A stretch of DNA of 64,000 bases from Haliscomenobacter sp. Lineage in GTDB: Bacteria > Bacteroidota > Bacteroidia > Chitinophagales > Saprospiraceae. The stretch spans positions 1 to 64,000 of the forward strand of contig JADJHZ010000003.1 in the NCBI GenBank assembly GCA_016707205.1, written 5' to 3'. The notes under the pieces are model-generated. The model was given only the letters and a program-made list of their open reading frames with translations. It searched no databases and was not told the DNA's origin. Position 1 is the first letter of the stretch. Each line of letters begins with the position of its first letter. The position numbers and the translations under genes are program-made. Shown here in pieces: positions 51,501 through 60,315 of this stretch.

Positions 51501-51764
51501 GGGAACGATCGTATCCGGTTTAACCACATAAGGAATAGCCTTGCGCACGGGGATCTCACAACTGGCGGCGATGGTAGCTGCGCCAAGTCCGAAACCGAGA
51601 TACTTGAGAAAGTCCCGGCGGTTGGTGCTCAAATTGGAAGCCCTTTCCTGGGCCAGTTCTTCCGCGATGTTGCCAGCAAATTCCTGCCTGGCCAGGTCCT
51701 GCAATACCGGGTCGTTGGTGAGCGATTCGACGCCGATCCAGATTTCTTTATTTTGGTTTTTCAT
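48513..51764 (-). CDS. actB: ACIII subunit ActB (Fe-S protein fused to molybdopterin-oxidoreductase-like domain)
   Basis: 1083 residues from the ATG at 51764 (MKNQNKEIWIGVES). A Tat motif NRRDFLKYLG (48-57) is followed by a Cys69 that could be lipidated. The large central domain is a molybdopterin-oxidoreductase relative lacking an evident cofactor site. The C-terminal ferredoxin-like part has four Cys clusters: CIGCGACQVAC, CQHCDNAPCENVC, CIGTRYCANNC and CSFCVQRL with CQTACPTG. It relays electrons from ActC toward hemes of ActA on the periplasmic side. Confidence 0.95.
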   Translation of the reverse strand: MKNQNKEIWIGVESLTNDPVLQDLARQEFAGNIAEELAQERASNLSTNRRDFLKYLGFGLGAATIAASCEIPVRKAIPYVVKPDTIVPGVATYYASSFVQGGDYCPVLVKTREGRPIKIEGNSLSSITKGGTSARAQASVLSLYDTSRFSGPESSADSNLGQSRKRGTSGPSWEQIDKAIMAKLKPESRIRIVGHTVLSPVTKQAVADFKAKFPNTEMVSYDPISSAALLEANELCFGEAVVPSYAFDKALAIVSFDADFLGAWISPVEYAAQYVKNRTIKDVKDAKMSYHVQVESHMSLTGSNADNRVLVKPSEMGAAIVALYNEVAGLTGGAKVSGPALPTEKAAKIKKVASRLVKHSGQALVVSGSNNLGEQILVNGLNAMLDSYGNTIDLANASLQRQGSDKQIQNLIKEMNGGQVDAVFFLDSANPAWDLPNSATFVKGLGKVKLKVSLSGTPNETALLCDYAAPTHHWLESWGDAEPKRGHFSLIQPTIAPLFNTRQAEISLLTWAQSEKLNKESDQPMFDYLKAFWEASVFTQQSKFATFQAFWDSSLHDGVFEAPLPARSEFGFGGDVAQAASRVRKPSKSEMEISFYETVNMGSGQYANNPWLQEMPDPIARTVWGNYLAIPVMWEGGNDIKSFKNLNQREAYGHADIVEVEVKGVKQKTTVVRQFGQPRDSVALALGYGREAAGAMGKALGSKVGVNVFPWCSIDANGNTQYYADQVNVSDRVDEDDWFACVQYHHSMGVTGTDPKTGEKINVDEKTVMTLGSGFQGGIVNRSIIYQGGLEELPELVEHIKEKRTEAEELNANTLYPFDEYEANIYSQGHWWAMHVDLNACIGCGACQVACVAENNVPMVGKHEVGRHHEMTWLRIDRYFFGDYENPNVVYQPMMCQHCDNAPCENVCPVAATPHSSEGLNQMTYNRCIGTRYCANNCPFKVRRFNWLDYTTADLFAINEVDFADTDIPYLADNLTRMVLNPDVTVRSRGVIEKCSFCVQRLQEGKLTAKREGRKLHDTDVKTACQTACPTGAIVFGDRNDKENTLSKRLDNPLNYLVLEETNVRSSVNYQAKVINRDEALDA

Positions 51765-51813
51765 TGGATGTATCATATAAAAGAGATCAAAAGAACCTTT
51801 TTCCCGGGAAAGA

Positions 51814-53238
51814 TCAATAATGGCATTTCTGGCATTCCAGGCCGCCAATTTCTTCGACCGTCACCTTGTCCCGCTCGCCTTTGGCAATTTCCTTGTGGAA
51901 CTTGGCGTAGGACTGATAATAGGGATTTTCGGTAAATTTCACGGCCGTTTGGCGATGGCAATTGATACACCAGCCCATCGACAGCGGGGAATATTGCTTG
52001 ACCACTTCCATTGCCTCAACCGGCCCATGGCAGGTTTGGCATGCCAACTTACCTACCGACACGTGCTGGGCATGGTTGAAATAGGCATGGTCTGGCAGGT
52101 TGTGGATACGTACCCACTCAATGGGGCCCTGAATCTTGAAATCTCTGGTCTTTTTATCGGTCAGCGCTTCGACAATGCCATCCCACTGCTCATTGATCGT
52201 CCGTTCGCCCATCGGATCGAGGGTGCCTTTATCGGTGATATAGATATCGGAAATCCATTTTTTGTAAATCTGTTCAATCTCCTCTTTACTCAGGTCTTCG
52301 TAGTTGGGGATGTACTTATCGGTTCCAGGGTCATACCCCACCGATGCAAAGATCTTGGTCAATTCAGCCGTACCATAGGTAGATCCTACTTTAATGGCCC
52401 GGTGACAATTCATACAGGTGTTAGCCGCAGGAATAGAGGAGTGCTTGGAGCGGCGGGCGCTATCGTGGCAATACTGACAATCGATCTTGTGCAGTCCTGC
52501 GTGGGTAGCGTGAGAGAATTTGATGGGCTGCTGAGGCTCATAGCCTTGCTGACGGCCCAGGGAGATGGCATTGTTGACGGTGGTGTAGCCTCCCAAAACA
52601 ACCAAAGCAAAAATGACGAACGCGACCACTCCCTTGCTGGTCAAAATTTGCGTTAGCGTTTTGGGTTTTTCAGGAGTATTTCCCTCCTTAACCTGAAGCA
52701 TGAAATTCAGGCTGGAGAGGATGCGCGCCATGATAATAGCCAAAACGCCCAGGATCAGCGCGAGGAGGACATACTGAAGCGTGTAATCCTTTTTGACCGC
52801 TTCACCGCCCGCCGCCGCCGGGACGGCGGCTGCCGGAGCGCAGCTTCCATCGTAGGTACATTGGATATACGCCAGGATATTGTCGATTTCCTGATCGCTG
52901 AGGTTGAAATTAGTCATCAGGGTGGGCTTCCATTTGTTCCACAGCTCGGTTGCCCTTGGATGACCGGCGGCGATTTGCGCCTGCGAATTCCTGATCCAGG
53001 CGTACAGATCCTCTTTGGGGTAGGCCGCCCAGCGCTCCTGGGTGCCGCCCAAAGCCGGGCCGGTCAGGTTGTCCTTCATGTTTTTGTTGTGGCAGGTAGC
53101 GCAGTTGTTCTTGAACAACGTTTTACCAGCTTCAATATCTGCGGTAGCGGCGCCGTTATCCTGTGCCTGGAGCGCGGTTGCACACCAAAGAAGGGTCACA
53201 ATAAATAAAAAACGGCTACTCAGAGACTTGTACCTCAT
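51814..53238 (-). CDS. actA: ACIII subunit ActA (multiheme cytochrome c with extra N-terminal heme domain)
   Basis: 474 residues from the ATG at 53238 (MRYKSLSSRFLFIVTLL signal); an ATG at 53262 is possible. Six CxxCH sites: CATCH in an N-terminal cytochrome c domain, then, after a membrane helix (about 160-182) and another near 210-228, five in the pentaheme part: CQYCH, CMNCH, CQTCH, CINCH and CQKCH at the very C-terminus. The N-terminal domain fusion to the pentaheme part is usual for Bacteroidota ACIII. First gene of the cluster, so its promoter drives the operon. Confidence 0.94.
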   Translation of the reverse strand: MRYKSLSSRFLFIVTLLWCATALQAQDNGAATADIEAGKTLFKNNCATCHNKNMKDNLTGPALGGTQERWAAYPKEDLYAWIRNSQAQIAAGHPRATELWNKWKPTLMTNFNLSDQEIDNILAYIQCTYDGSCAPAAAVPAAAGGEAVKKDYTLQYVLLALILGVLAIIMARILSSLNFMLQVKEGNTPEKPKTLTQILTSKGVVAFVIFALVVLGGYTTVNNAISLGRQQGYEPQQPIKFSHATHAGLHKIDCQYCHDSARRSKHSSIPAANTCMNCHRAIKVGSTYGTAELTKIFASVGYDPGTDKYIPNYEDLSKEEIEQIYKKWISDIYITDKGTLDPMGERTINEQWDGIVEALTDKKTRDFKIQGPIEWVRIHNLPDHAYFNHAQHVSVGKLACQTCHGPVEAMEVVKQYSPLSMGWCINCHRQTAVKFTENPYYQSYAKFHKEIAKGERDKVTVEEIGGLECQKCHY

Positions 53239-53298
53239 TGGTTCTTGTTTAATAAATGCCAATTCGAACAGGGTGCTCGTGTCATTTTTTTGTCAGCG

Positions 53299-53306
53299 CA
53301 AATATA
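53299..53306 (-). promoter_or_regulatory. -7 promoter element of the ACIII/oxidase operon
   Basis: Minus-strand TATATTTG matches TAnnTTTG, 60 bp before the actA ATG; the -33 position reads GTT rather than TTG. The region upstream to 53423 also holds short palindromes (TGCAGCTGCA at about 53376, GTTTGCAAAC at about 53392) that could be operator sites. No gene seen in 53239-53423. Confidence 0.5.
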
Positions 53307-53423
53307 TAACTGCAAGCATATTTTTAACACATAAACTGAAAAAGCACCTACTATTTAGACTCGATCTAGATAAATGCAGCTGCAAAAACATTGTTTGCAA
53401 ACCAAACCCATCGCCTCGCCATC

Positions 53424-54329
53424 TCAAACCGAGACCGGTGCTGGAATATGCGGCCAGGGGTCGTACCCCTCCAATTCGATATCTTCCGGTTGGAAGACAA
53501 ACAAATCGTTCACGTTTTGATTTAGTTTGATCTGCGGTAAGGGCCGGGGCGCCCGGCTTAGTTGAAGCTGCGTTTGCTCCAGATGGTTTACATAAAGGTG
53601 CGCATCGCCAAACGTATGGACGAACACTCCGGGTTTCAGCCCGCAGACCTGAGCGATCATCAGGTTAAGCAGCGCATACGATGCGATATTGAACGGCACG
53701 CCGAGAAACACGTCGGCCGACCGCTGGTAGAGTTGGCAGGACAACTTCCCCTCCGCCACGTAAAACTGGAACAAGGCATGGCAAGGCGGCAGGCCGGATT
53801 TGACCATCACCGGAATATCCTTCGGGTTCCATGCACTTACCATCAAACGCCGGGAATCGGGGTTACTACGGATCTGCTCCACGACACCGGCTATTTGGTC
53901 TACACCTTCAAAATTTCGCCATTGATGGCCATACACGGGGCCCAAGCCGCCCCACTCCGCAGCAAAAGCCTCTTCCTCCTTCACGCGTTCGACAAACGCC
54001 TTCCTTTGTTCCTTCCATGCCGGGCTGTATTTGGGGTATTTTTCCTCCAGCCCGTTCACCTGCAGCCAGTGCTGATAAGGCCAGTCGTTCCAGATATTAA
54101 CCCCGTTCTGCACCAGGTAGCGAATGTTGGTGTCCCCTCGGAGGAACCACAACAACTCGTGGAGGATCGACTTGAAATGGAGCTTTTTGGTCGTCAGCAA
54201 AGGAAATCCTTCGTCCAGATCGAACCGCATCTGATACCCAAAAACGCTGACCGTACCGGTGCCGGTGCGGTCGTTTTTCCGCACCCCCGTATCGAGGATA
54301 TGTTGCAACAAGGCATGGTACTGGCGCAT
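53424..54329 (-). CDS. thyA: Thymidylate synthase
   Basis: 301 residues from the ATG at 54329 (MRQYHALLQHILDTGVRKNDRTGTGT). The catalytic Cys183 is in GLPPCHALFQFYV; SRRLMVSAWNP and CQLYQRSADVFLGVPFNIASYALL are conserved substrate- and folate-binding blocks. Makes dTMP from dUMP using methylenetetrahydrofolate. No dihydrofolate reductase gene is adjacent in the window. Confidence 0.97.
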   Translation of the reverse strand: MRQYHALLQHILDTGVRKNDRTGTGTVSVFGYQMRFDLDEGFPLLTTKKLHFKSILHELLWFLRGDTNIRYLVQNGVNIWNDWPYQHWLQVNGLEEKYPKYSPAWKEQRKAFVERVKEEEAFAAEWGGLGPVYGHQWRNFEGVDQIAGVVEQIRSNPDSRRLMVSAWNPKDIPVMVKSGLPPCHALFQFYVAEGKLSCQLYQRSADVFLGVPFNIASYALLNLMIAQVCGLKPGVFVHTFGDAHLYVNHLEQTQLQLSRAPRPLPQIKLNQNVNDLFVFQPEDIELEGYDPWPHIPAPVSV

Positions 54330-54453
54330 GAATGGCTTTTTCCGGGCTAAGCTAAGAAACCCGCCATAGAATATCAAAGGCTTTGCAGGAAAAACTGACA
54401 CGCCGGGGCAAACCCTTTTTCCCGTTCCTTGTTTTCATTCCAAATTCAACGTT

Positions 54454-55113
54454 ATGCGCATCCCGACAATCACCCTGCTGTTTATCGCGTTTTCCTTTGC
54501 ACTTGCCGCACAGGAAACGACATGGAAGCTTAAGAAGTCTTCCGACGGAATTGAGGTTTACTACCGAAGCGTTCCGGAATCTCCGATCAACGAATTGCGG
54601 ATCAAAACATCCATCCGCGCGAGTATGCCGGCCTTGCTCTCCGTCATGCGGGATTTTTCCCGCTATCCCCAATGGATTTACCAATGCACGGAAGCCAGCC
54701 GGATAGAAAAAGTCAATGAACGCGAGTTTGTCTATTACGGCGTCATCGATTTCCCCTGGCCACTTGCCGACCGGGATTTCGTTGCCCGAAGCAGAATAAC
54801 CCAAAATCCGGAAACCGGAGTAGTCCATATCGAAGTAAAGGGAATACCAGGGTACAAACCGTTGGTCAAGGACCGCGTTCGGATACCGGTCATGCAATAT
54901 CAGTGGACTCTGACACCCGGAAATGGGGTTTTGACCGTAGACTATCAACTCCGATCCGATCCGGGAGGGTCCCTGCCTGCATGGGCAATCAACCTGGGCC
55001 TCGACCAGGGGCCGGTCCAAACGATTAAGAACCTTCGCCAGTTGGCAATGAAAAATTCGGGCAATTCGGCTAACTTGGCATTTCTTGAAGACCTCGAAGA
55101 ATCAAAACATTGA
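54454..55113 (+). CDS. Exported START-domain (lipid-binding) protein
   Basis: 219 residues with a signal peptide (MRIPTITLLFIAFSFALAAQ). The rest is one START/SRPBCC-type domain: WKLKKSSDGIEVYYRSVPES at the start, MRDFSRYPQWIYQCTEA, FPWPLADRDFVARS and a long C-terminal helix (WAINLGLDQGPVQTIKNLRQ). START domains hold hydrophobic ligands such as lipids in a closed cavity. Its TGA overlaps the ATG of the UbiD-family gene, so the two are co-translated. Ligand unknown. Confidence 0.88.
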   Translation: MRIPTITLLFIAFSFALAAQETTWKLKKSSDGIEVYYRSVPESPINELRIKTSIRASMPALLSVMRDFSRYPQWIYQCTEASRIEKVNEREFVYYGVIDFPWPLADRDFVARSRITQNPETGVVHIEVKGIPGYKPLVKDRVRIPVMQYQWTLTPGNGVLTVDYQLRSDPGGSLPAWAINLGLDQGPVQTIKNLRQLAMKNSGNSANLAFLEDLEESKH

Positions 55114-56948
55114 CCCTCATGCCATATTCAAGCATGCATGCCTGTGTCCTTGATCTGGAGCGCACTCAACAATTGGTGCGCATCCGGGAGCAAGCCGATC
55201 CCGACCTGGAAATAGCTGAAATCCACCGAAGAGTGTATGAAGCCGGAGGTCCGGCTTTGTTGTTCGAAAACGTAAAAGGAAGCCCCTTTCCCGCTGTTTC
55301 CAATATTTACGGAACGATCGAGCGCACCCGGTTCATTTTCCGGCATACGATCGAAAAAGTACAGCGGGTGATCGAACTCAAATCCGACCCCGCCAATCTC
55401 TTGCGCCGCCCTTTGCGTTATGTTTCCTCTCCGTTCACCGCCTTGAGCGCACTGCCCATGCGCAGTTGGTTCAAACCGCCGGTGCGGTATGGGAAGACCC
55501 AGATCAGCCAGCTCCCTCAAATCAAATCCTGGCCTATGGACGGCGGGGCCTTCATTACCCTTCCCCAGGTCTTTACCATGCCGCCTGGAGAACAAAACCT
55601 GATGAAATCCAACCTGGGCATGTACCGGATTCAGCTATCCGGCAACGACTATTTGCCCAACCGGGAAATAGGGATACACTACCAGCTCCACCGCGGGATT
55701 GGCGTCCATCACACCCAGTACAATCAAAGCGAAATCCCTTTCCGGGCATCGATATTTGTAGGTGGCCCCCCGTCGCATGCGTTCTCGGCGATTATGCCCC
55801 TTCCCGAAGGCCTTTCTGAGCTGACGTTCGCAGGCATGCTGGGCGGGAGGCGTTTCCGGTACGCCCGTACGAATGGTCACGTGCTCTCCTCCGACGCCGA
55901 TTTCGTGATCACCGGAATCATTCGAAAAGGGGAGAAAAAACCGGAAGGGCCATTTGGCGACCATTTGGGGTATTATTCCCTCACCCACGATTTCCCGGTC
56001 ATGGAAGTCGAAGAGGTCTACCACCGGAAAAATGCGATTTGGCACTTCACCGTAGTTGGAAGGCCACCACAGGAAGACTCAAGTTTTGGTTACCTGATCC
56101 ACGAGCTGGTCAAAACGCTAACACCGGGCGAATTCCCGGGCATTTCCGAAATCCATGCGGTAGACGCAGCGGGCGTTCACCCGCTCTTGCTCGCTATTGG
56201 CAGCGAACGGTATATGCCTTTCCGGGAACGCCGCCCGGAAGAGATCCTCACTCAGGCCAACCGGATTCTGGGCTCCGGACAAACTTCTTTGGCCAAATTC
56301 CTGATTATCGCGGCAGAAGGCGATGCACCCAACTTGCATGCGCACGATACGCCCGGTTTCCTCCGCCATGTTCTGGAACGAATCGATTGGCGCCGGGATC
56401 TCCACTTCCAAACCCAGACCACGATCGATACGCTGGACTATTCCGGCTCGGGCTGGAATGCCGGCTCCAAAGTCGTGATGGCCTGCTGCGGGCCCAAGAT
56501 TCGGGAACTCCAATCGCAGCTTCCGGATGGATTCCGGCTACCCGAAGGGTTTTCCCAGCCAGTGTTTGCCGCTCCCGGGATTTTGACGGTCGCCGGGCCC
56601 GCCTTCGCTGGGGAGACGTCCTATTCCGACCCCGAAAACCTGGCTCAAAGCCTGAAAGACATCGATATGAGCGGTATCCCCCTGATTGTGGTTTGCGACG
56701 ATAGCCCTTTTACGGCTGCCACGTACTACAACTTCTTATGGGTTACCTTCACCCGTGCCAACCCGTCGCACGACCTTCACGGGGTCGGCGCTTTTACTTC
56801 CTTCAAGCATTGGGGATGCCATGGGCCGCTGATTATCGATTCCCGAAAAAAGCCACACCATGCGCCCGAGTTGACCCCAGACAAAGGAGCAAAGGAAAAA
56901 GCAGACCGGTTTTTCCGCCGGGGAGGCGTGCTGGAAAAGTGGGGTTAG
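55110..56948 (+). CDS. UbiD-family decarboxylase
   Basis: 612 residues, full UbiD length. The family blocks are visible: PAVSNIYGTIERTRFIF, HTQYNQSEIPFRASIFVGG, EGPFGDHLGYYSLTHDFPV with the catalytic-region Glu/Asp, VVGRPPQEDSSFG and FVTFTRANPSHDLHG-like TFTRANPSHDLHG. These enzymes use prenylated FMN to add or remove carboxyl groups on aromatic or unsaturated acids. No UbiX gene is in view. In bacteria with menaquinone the role could be in quinone-related or aromatic-acid metabolism; not decidable here. Confidence 0.9.
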   Translation: MTLMPYSSMHACVLDLERTQQLVRIREQADPDLEIAEIHRRVYEAGGPALLFENVKGSPFPAVSNIYGTIERTRFIFRHTIEKVQRVIELKSDPANLLRRPLRYVSSPFTALSALPMRSWFKPPVRYGKTQISQLPQIKSWPMDGGAFITLPQVFTMPPGEQNLMKSNLGMYRIQLSGNDYLPNREIGIHYQLHRGIGVHHTQYNQSEIPFRASIFVGGPPSHAFSAIMPLPEGLSELTFAGMLGGRRFRYARTNGHVLSSDADFVITGIIRKGEKKPEGPFGDHLGYYSLTHDFPVMEVEEVYHRKNAIWHFTVVGRPPQEDSSFGYLIHELVKTLTPGEFPGISEIHAVDAAGVHPLLLAIGSERYMPFRERRPEEILTQANRILGSGQTSLAKFLIIAAEGDAPNLHAHDTPGFLRHVLERIDWRRDLHFQTQTTIDTLDYSGSGWNAGSKVVMACCGPKIRELQSQLPDGFRLPEGFSQPVFAAPGILTVAGPAFAGETSYSDPENLAQSLKDIDMSGIPLIVVCDDSPFTAATYYNFLWVTFTRANPSHDLHGVGAFTSFKHWGCHGPLIIDSRKKPHHAPELTPDKGAKEKADRFFRRGGVLEKWG

Positions 56949-57036
56949 CCATGGAAATCCGAAATCCATAAGAAATCAGATATATTTACCTACTTTGCGC
57001 GCGCTGACAATTCCCGTTCATCCTGCATCCTGAAAC

Positions 57037-58089
57037 ATGTTTGCTTCCAAAAATTACCCTGAGGGGCTAAACGCAGAAGCCCTTGATACCTACCTGGCAA
57101 ATGGCTGGTACCGGATGGGGCAAGCTATTTTCACTACGCATTTTTTGTGTTTTGGGACCGAATTTTACTCCGCGATCTGGATCCGGCTGCCTCTTGAAAC
57201 CCACCGCTTCAGCAAAAGCATTTCCAAAATTCTCCGCAAAAACCTGGCTCAGTTTCGCTGTGAATTCCGTCCTGCCCGGTTGGATGCGGAAAAAGAAAAG
57301 CTATACCGCATTTACCGGGAACACTTTTCGGGAATGCTCGCCCCATCCCTGGACGAGGCCCTGATGGAAGGAGAAGCGCAGAACATATACGACACCGTGG
57401 AGTTTGCCGTGTACGATGGCTCCGAACTGGTTGCCGTGAGCTTCTTTGACCTGGGCTCGGAAAGCGTTTCCAGCATTATGGGCATTTATCATCCGGAGTA
57501 CCGAAAATATAGCCTGGGGCTTTTTACCATGCTCATGGAGATCGTTTATGCCCAGAAAAACAACTACCGTTTTTTTTATCCCGGGTATATTATTCCCGGG
57601 TATCCCCGCTTTGATTACAAATTGCGCATTGGGGAAGTAGAATATCTGGACCTGCGGGGCAATGAATGGCTCCCTTTTCGCAATCTGCCGGAGGAAGAGA
57701 TTCCCATGAGCAAAATGAAAATACGCCTGAAAAGCCTGTCGGCAGAACTCAAAGCAAGAGGAACCGAACATTTTATATATTACTATCCTCTATTTGAAGC
57801 TAATCTATTCGGTTTCTGGAGGGTTCCTTTTTTCGATTATCCGATCCTGTTATACCTTAAAGGGCATGGATCGGGATCGAGCCATTATTTAGTGATCTTT
57901 GATCCCAGAACCTCCCTGTACCAGCTTTTGATTTGTTCCAACTTCGACGAAGTCCAGTTTTTCTTTCGGGACGCATTTCTTACAGACATGACAAACGATC
58001 AGTTTTTCCTGGACTTGATCCTCATCGATCAGGTTCTCGAAACGGCAACGGATTACAAATCCATTGCGGAAGTCATCCAATCGTTGTAG
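57037..58089 (+). CDS. Arginyl-tRNA--protein transferase-like GNAT protein
   Basis: 350 residues. The centre resembles the C-terminal acyltransferase domain of ATE1/Bpt: VEFAVYDGSELVAVSFFDLG, SVSSIMGIYHPEYRKYSLGLF and FFYPGYIIPGYPRFDYKLRIG. The N-terminal half has the ATE-like SKSISKILRKNLAQF patch but lacks the paired CxxC cluster of typical Bpt proteins. Such enzymes transfer Arg or Leu from tRNA to protein N-termini and feed N-degron degradation; here the C-terminal 120 residues are extra. Monocistronic by spacing (88 and 98 bp gaps). Confidence 0.7.
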   Translation: MFASKNYPEGLNAEALDTYLANGWYRMGQAIFTTHFLCFGTEFYSAIWIRLPLETHRFSKSISKILRKNLAQFRCEFRPARLDAEKEKLYRIYREHFSGMLAPSLDEALMEGEAQNIYDTVEFAVYDGSELVAVSFFDLGSESVSSIMGIYHPEYRKYSLGLFTMLMEIVYAQKNNYRFFYPGYIIPGYPRFDYKLRIGEVEYLDLRGNEWLPFRNLPEEEIPMSKMKIRLKSLSAELKARGTEHFIYYYPLFEANLFGFWRVPFFDYPILLYLKGHGSGSSHYLVIFDPRTSLYQLLICSNFDEVQFFFRDAFLTDMTNDQFFLDLILIDQVLETATDYKSIAEVIQSL

Positions 58090-58187
58090 CGCAATAGAGG
58101 GCAAAATCCGAATACGGCAGCGAAATTCCAGTCTGCCCTAAACTTTGCCGGGCGAAATCCGTTGACCATCCTAAAAACCGCCCCTCC

Positions 58188-59585
58188 ATGAAAAAGGTCT
58201 ATTTTCTTTTGGCAGCCGCTCTTTTGGCGGCAGCTTGCCAAACGTATCGCGACCTTCCTGTTCCGGAATACCAAACGTCGTGGAAGACTAAGGTTATTCC
58301 GCCAAGTCCGCAATCGCAGGGAGGAGACCCGAAAAAAGGGTGGAATTATGTGGTTTACGGGGATTATATCGGTTCCGGCGTGCCTTTTGCCCTTCTGGAA
58401 AAGCGGATTGCCAAACGTCCGGACACGGTACTTCAACGGTCGGGGAACAACGCCAGGGTTCCCTACGCGCTCAACGTGTTCCCGGCAAAAAACGGGACCC
58501 TGGTCGGCAACGGAAATTGTTTCACCTGTCATGCCAGCGCCTTCGAAGGCCAGATCGTCCTTGGTCTGGGGAACTCCTTTTCCGATTATCGCCGCAACCT
58601 CAAGCCGCTTGGTAAAGGCCTGCGCCTGGCCATGAAACTAGCGTATGGAAAAACTTCCCCTGAATGGGAGGCATTCGAAGATTTCGACCATTATTTCACG
58701 GCGATGGCGCCCTATATCCAGACCAATCAGCCGGGAGTTAACCCAGCCGCGCACTTAGCAGAAGCCTGTGCCGCATACCGGAATCCAGCCGACCTGACGT
58801 ACACGGGCGCTCCGCTGTACCCGCTGCCTTCGTATACGATAGCTACCGATGTCCCTCCGTTATGGAATGTGCGGAAAAAGAACGCTTTGTATTATACGGC
58901 GGTCGGACGGGGAGACTTCTCCAAGCTGCTCTTCCAGGCTTCCGTGCTGGGAATTCCGGATAGCGCCGCGGCCCGGAAGTCGGTGGAACAATTTAAAGAT
59001 GTCGTTGCCTGGCTGCGCACCCTGAAGCCACCTGCTTTCCCCTACCCTACCGATCCCAGTCTGGCAGCCGCCGGGAATGCCCTTTTTGAAGCGCATTGCA
59101 GTTCCTGTCACGGCGTTTATGGGGAAAACGAATCTTATCCAAATAAAGTGGTTGCCCTGGATGTGATCCGCACGGATCCCTATTATGCCGCTTATGCCGT
59201 CCAGGCGCCCATTGTTTCATGGTACAACCAGAGTTGGTTTGGGACTTCGTTGCCCCAAAGCCGGTTCGAACCAGAAGCAGGATATATCGCTCCTCCGCTG
59301 GACGGAGTCTGGGCTACCGCCCCTTACCTCCACAACGGGTCGGTACCTACCCTGGACGATCTGCTGAAAAGCAGCCAACGCCCAAAACGATGGGAGCGCA
59401 GCGGCGACTCCCGGGATTACGACTACGAAAAGGTGGGATGGACCTATAAGTCGAGAAACCGAGGCGGTGGAAAATGGACGTATGATACCGCCATTCCGGG
59501 TTATGCGAACAGCGGGCATACTTTTGGAGATAAGCTCAGCGACGCCGAGCGGAAAGCCCTGATTGAATACCTGAAAACCCTTTGA
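58188..59585 (+). CDS. Diheme cytochrome c lipoprotein (peroxidase/RoxA-like)
   Basis: 465 residues with a lipobox LAAAC (Cys17). Two heme-binding sites: CFTCH at 111-115 and CSSCH near 308. The end contains IAPPLDGVWATAPYLHNGSVPTLDDLL, a block typical of the bacterial diheme peroxidase/RoxA/MauG superfamily. It lies outside the inner membrane facing periplasm or outside. The substrate is unknown; the wide heme spacing and the block favour an oxidising enzyme over a simple electron carrier. Confidence 0.83.
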   Translation: MKKVYFLLAAALLAAACQTYRDLPVPEYQTSWKTKVIPPSPQSQGGDPKKGWNYVVYGDYIGSGVPFALLEKRIAKRPDTVLQRSGNNARVPYALNVFPAKNGTLVGNGNCFTCHASAFEGQIVLGLGNSFSDYRRNLKPLGKGLRLAMKLAYGKTSPEWEAFEDFDHYFTAMAPYIQTNQPGVNPAAHLAEACAAYRNPADLTYTGAPLYPLPSYTIATDVPPLWNVRKKNALYYTAVGRGDFSKLLFQASVLGIPDSAAARKSVEQFKDVVAWLRTLKPPAFPYPTDPSLAAAGNALFEAHCSSCHGVYGENESYPNKVVALDVIRTDPYYAAYAVQAPIVSWYNQSWFGTSLPQSRFEPEAGYIAPPLDGVWATAPYLHNGSVPTLDDLLKSSQRPKRWERSGDSRDYDYEKVGWTYKSRNRGGGKWTYDTAIPGYANSGHTFGDKLSDAERKALIEYLKTL

Positions 59586-59588
59586 TTC

Positions 59589-60290
59589 CTAAGACCATTT
59601 CGTCCCCTGATTCCGGCAAAGGTGTTGAATATCCGTATTCGCCCCAAATACCACCAGGATATCGCCCTCTTCAAAGTGAGTCTCCGGCTTGACAACGCCC
59701 TCGGCGACATAAGCCACTTTATTGATACCTAACAAGTTGCGCTTTAGCCGTTTGCGGATAACGGTCACGATATTCAGATTGTAGTTTTTTCGCATATCTA
59801 CTTCGACCACCGTTTTACCAACAAAGGAGTGCGGGAGTTCCAATTCCACCACCGAATGGTTGGGGTCGAGGTCGAACGTTTCAATGGCGCTTCGCAGGTT
59901 CAGTTTTTTTGCCAGGCGCTCCGCCGCATCCTGCTCGGGATGCAGGATCTCGTCGATCCCCATGGCCTCGAGCACCGTTTGATGGGTGGGCGAAATGGAC
60001 CGGCTGATCACCCTTGGCACGCCCAAGGTTTTGAGGTTGGCCGTCGTGAGAATAGACGCGCCTTCGTTTTCTCCGATTCCCACAATAGCCACATCCGTAT
60101 CCCGGAGCGGCAAACTCCGCAAAGCGACCAGATTGGTAGAATCCAGACAGATCGTGTGCGTGACCTGGTCTTTGATCAGCTCCACCTTGTCGGGGTTTTT
60201 ATCGATCGCAATGACCTCATGCCCCATTTCGGAAAGCTGCATGGCTAGCGACGCCCCAAAATTTCCAATACCAAAAATGATGATTTTCAT
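59589..60290 (-). CDS. Potassium uptake regulatory subunit (KtrA/TrkA type)
   Basis: 233 residues: Rossmann RCK_N domain (IIIFGIGNFGASLA, DKNPDKVELIKDQ, DVAIVGIGENEGAS) and RCK_C domain from about residue 140. It binds nucleotides (NAD(H) or ATP/ADP) and gates the membrane channel subunit. Downstream of the TrkH/KtrB gene on the same strand (25-bp gap), so they form one system. Convergent with the diheme lipoprotein gene, only 3 bp apart. Confidence 0.93.
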   Translation of the reverse strand: MKIIIFGIGNFGASLAMQLSEMGHEVIAIDKNPDKVELIKDQVTHTICLDSTNLVALRSLPLRDTDVAIVGIGENEGASILTTANLKTLGVPRVISRSISPTHQTVLEAMGIDEILHPEQDAAERLAKKLNLRSAIETFDLDPNHSVVELELPHSFVGKTVVEVDMRKNYNLNIVTVIRKRLKRNLLGINKVAYVAEGVVKPETHFEEGDILVVFGANTDIQHLCRNQGTKWS

Positions 60291-60315
60291 GTACGGTTAT
60301 CATTTTAAAAGCAGA

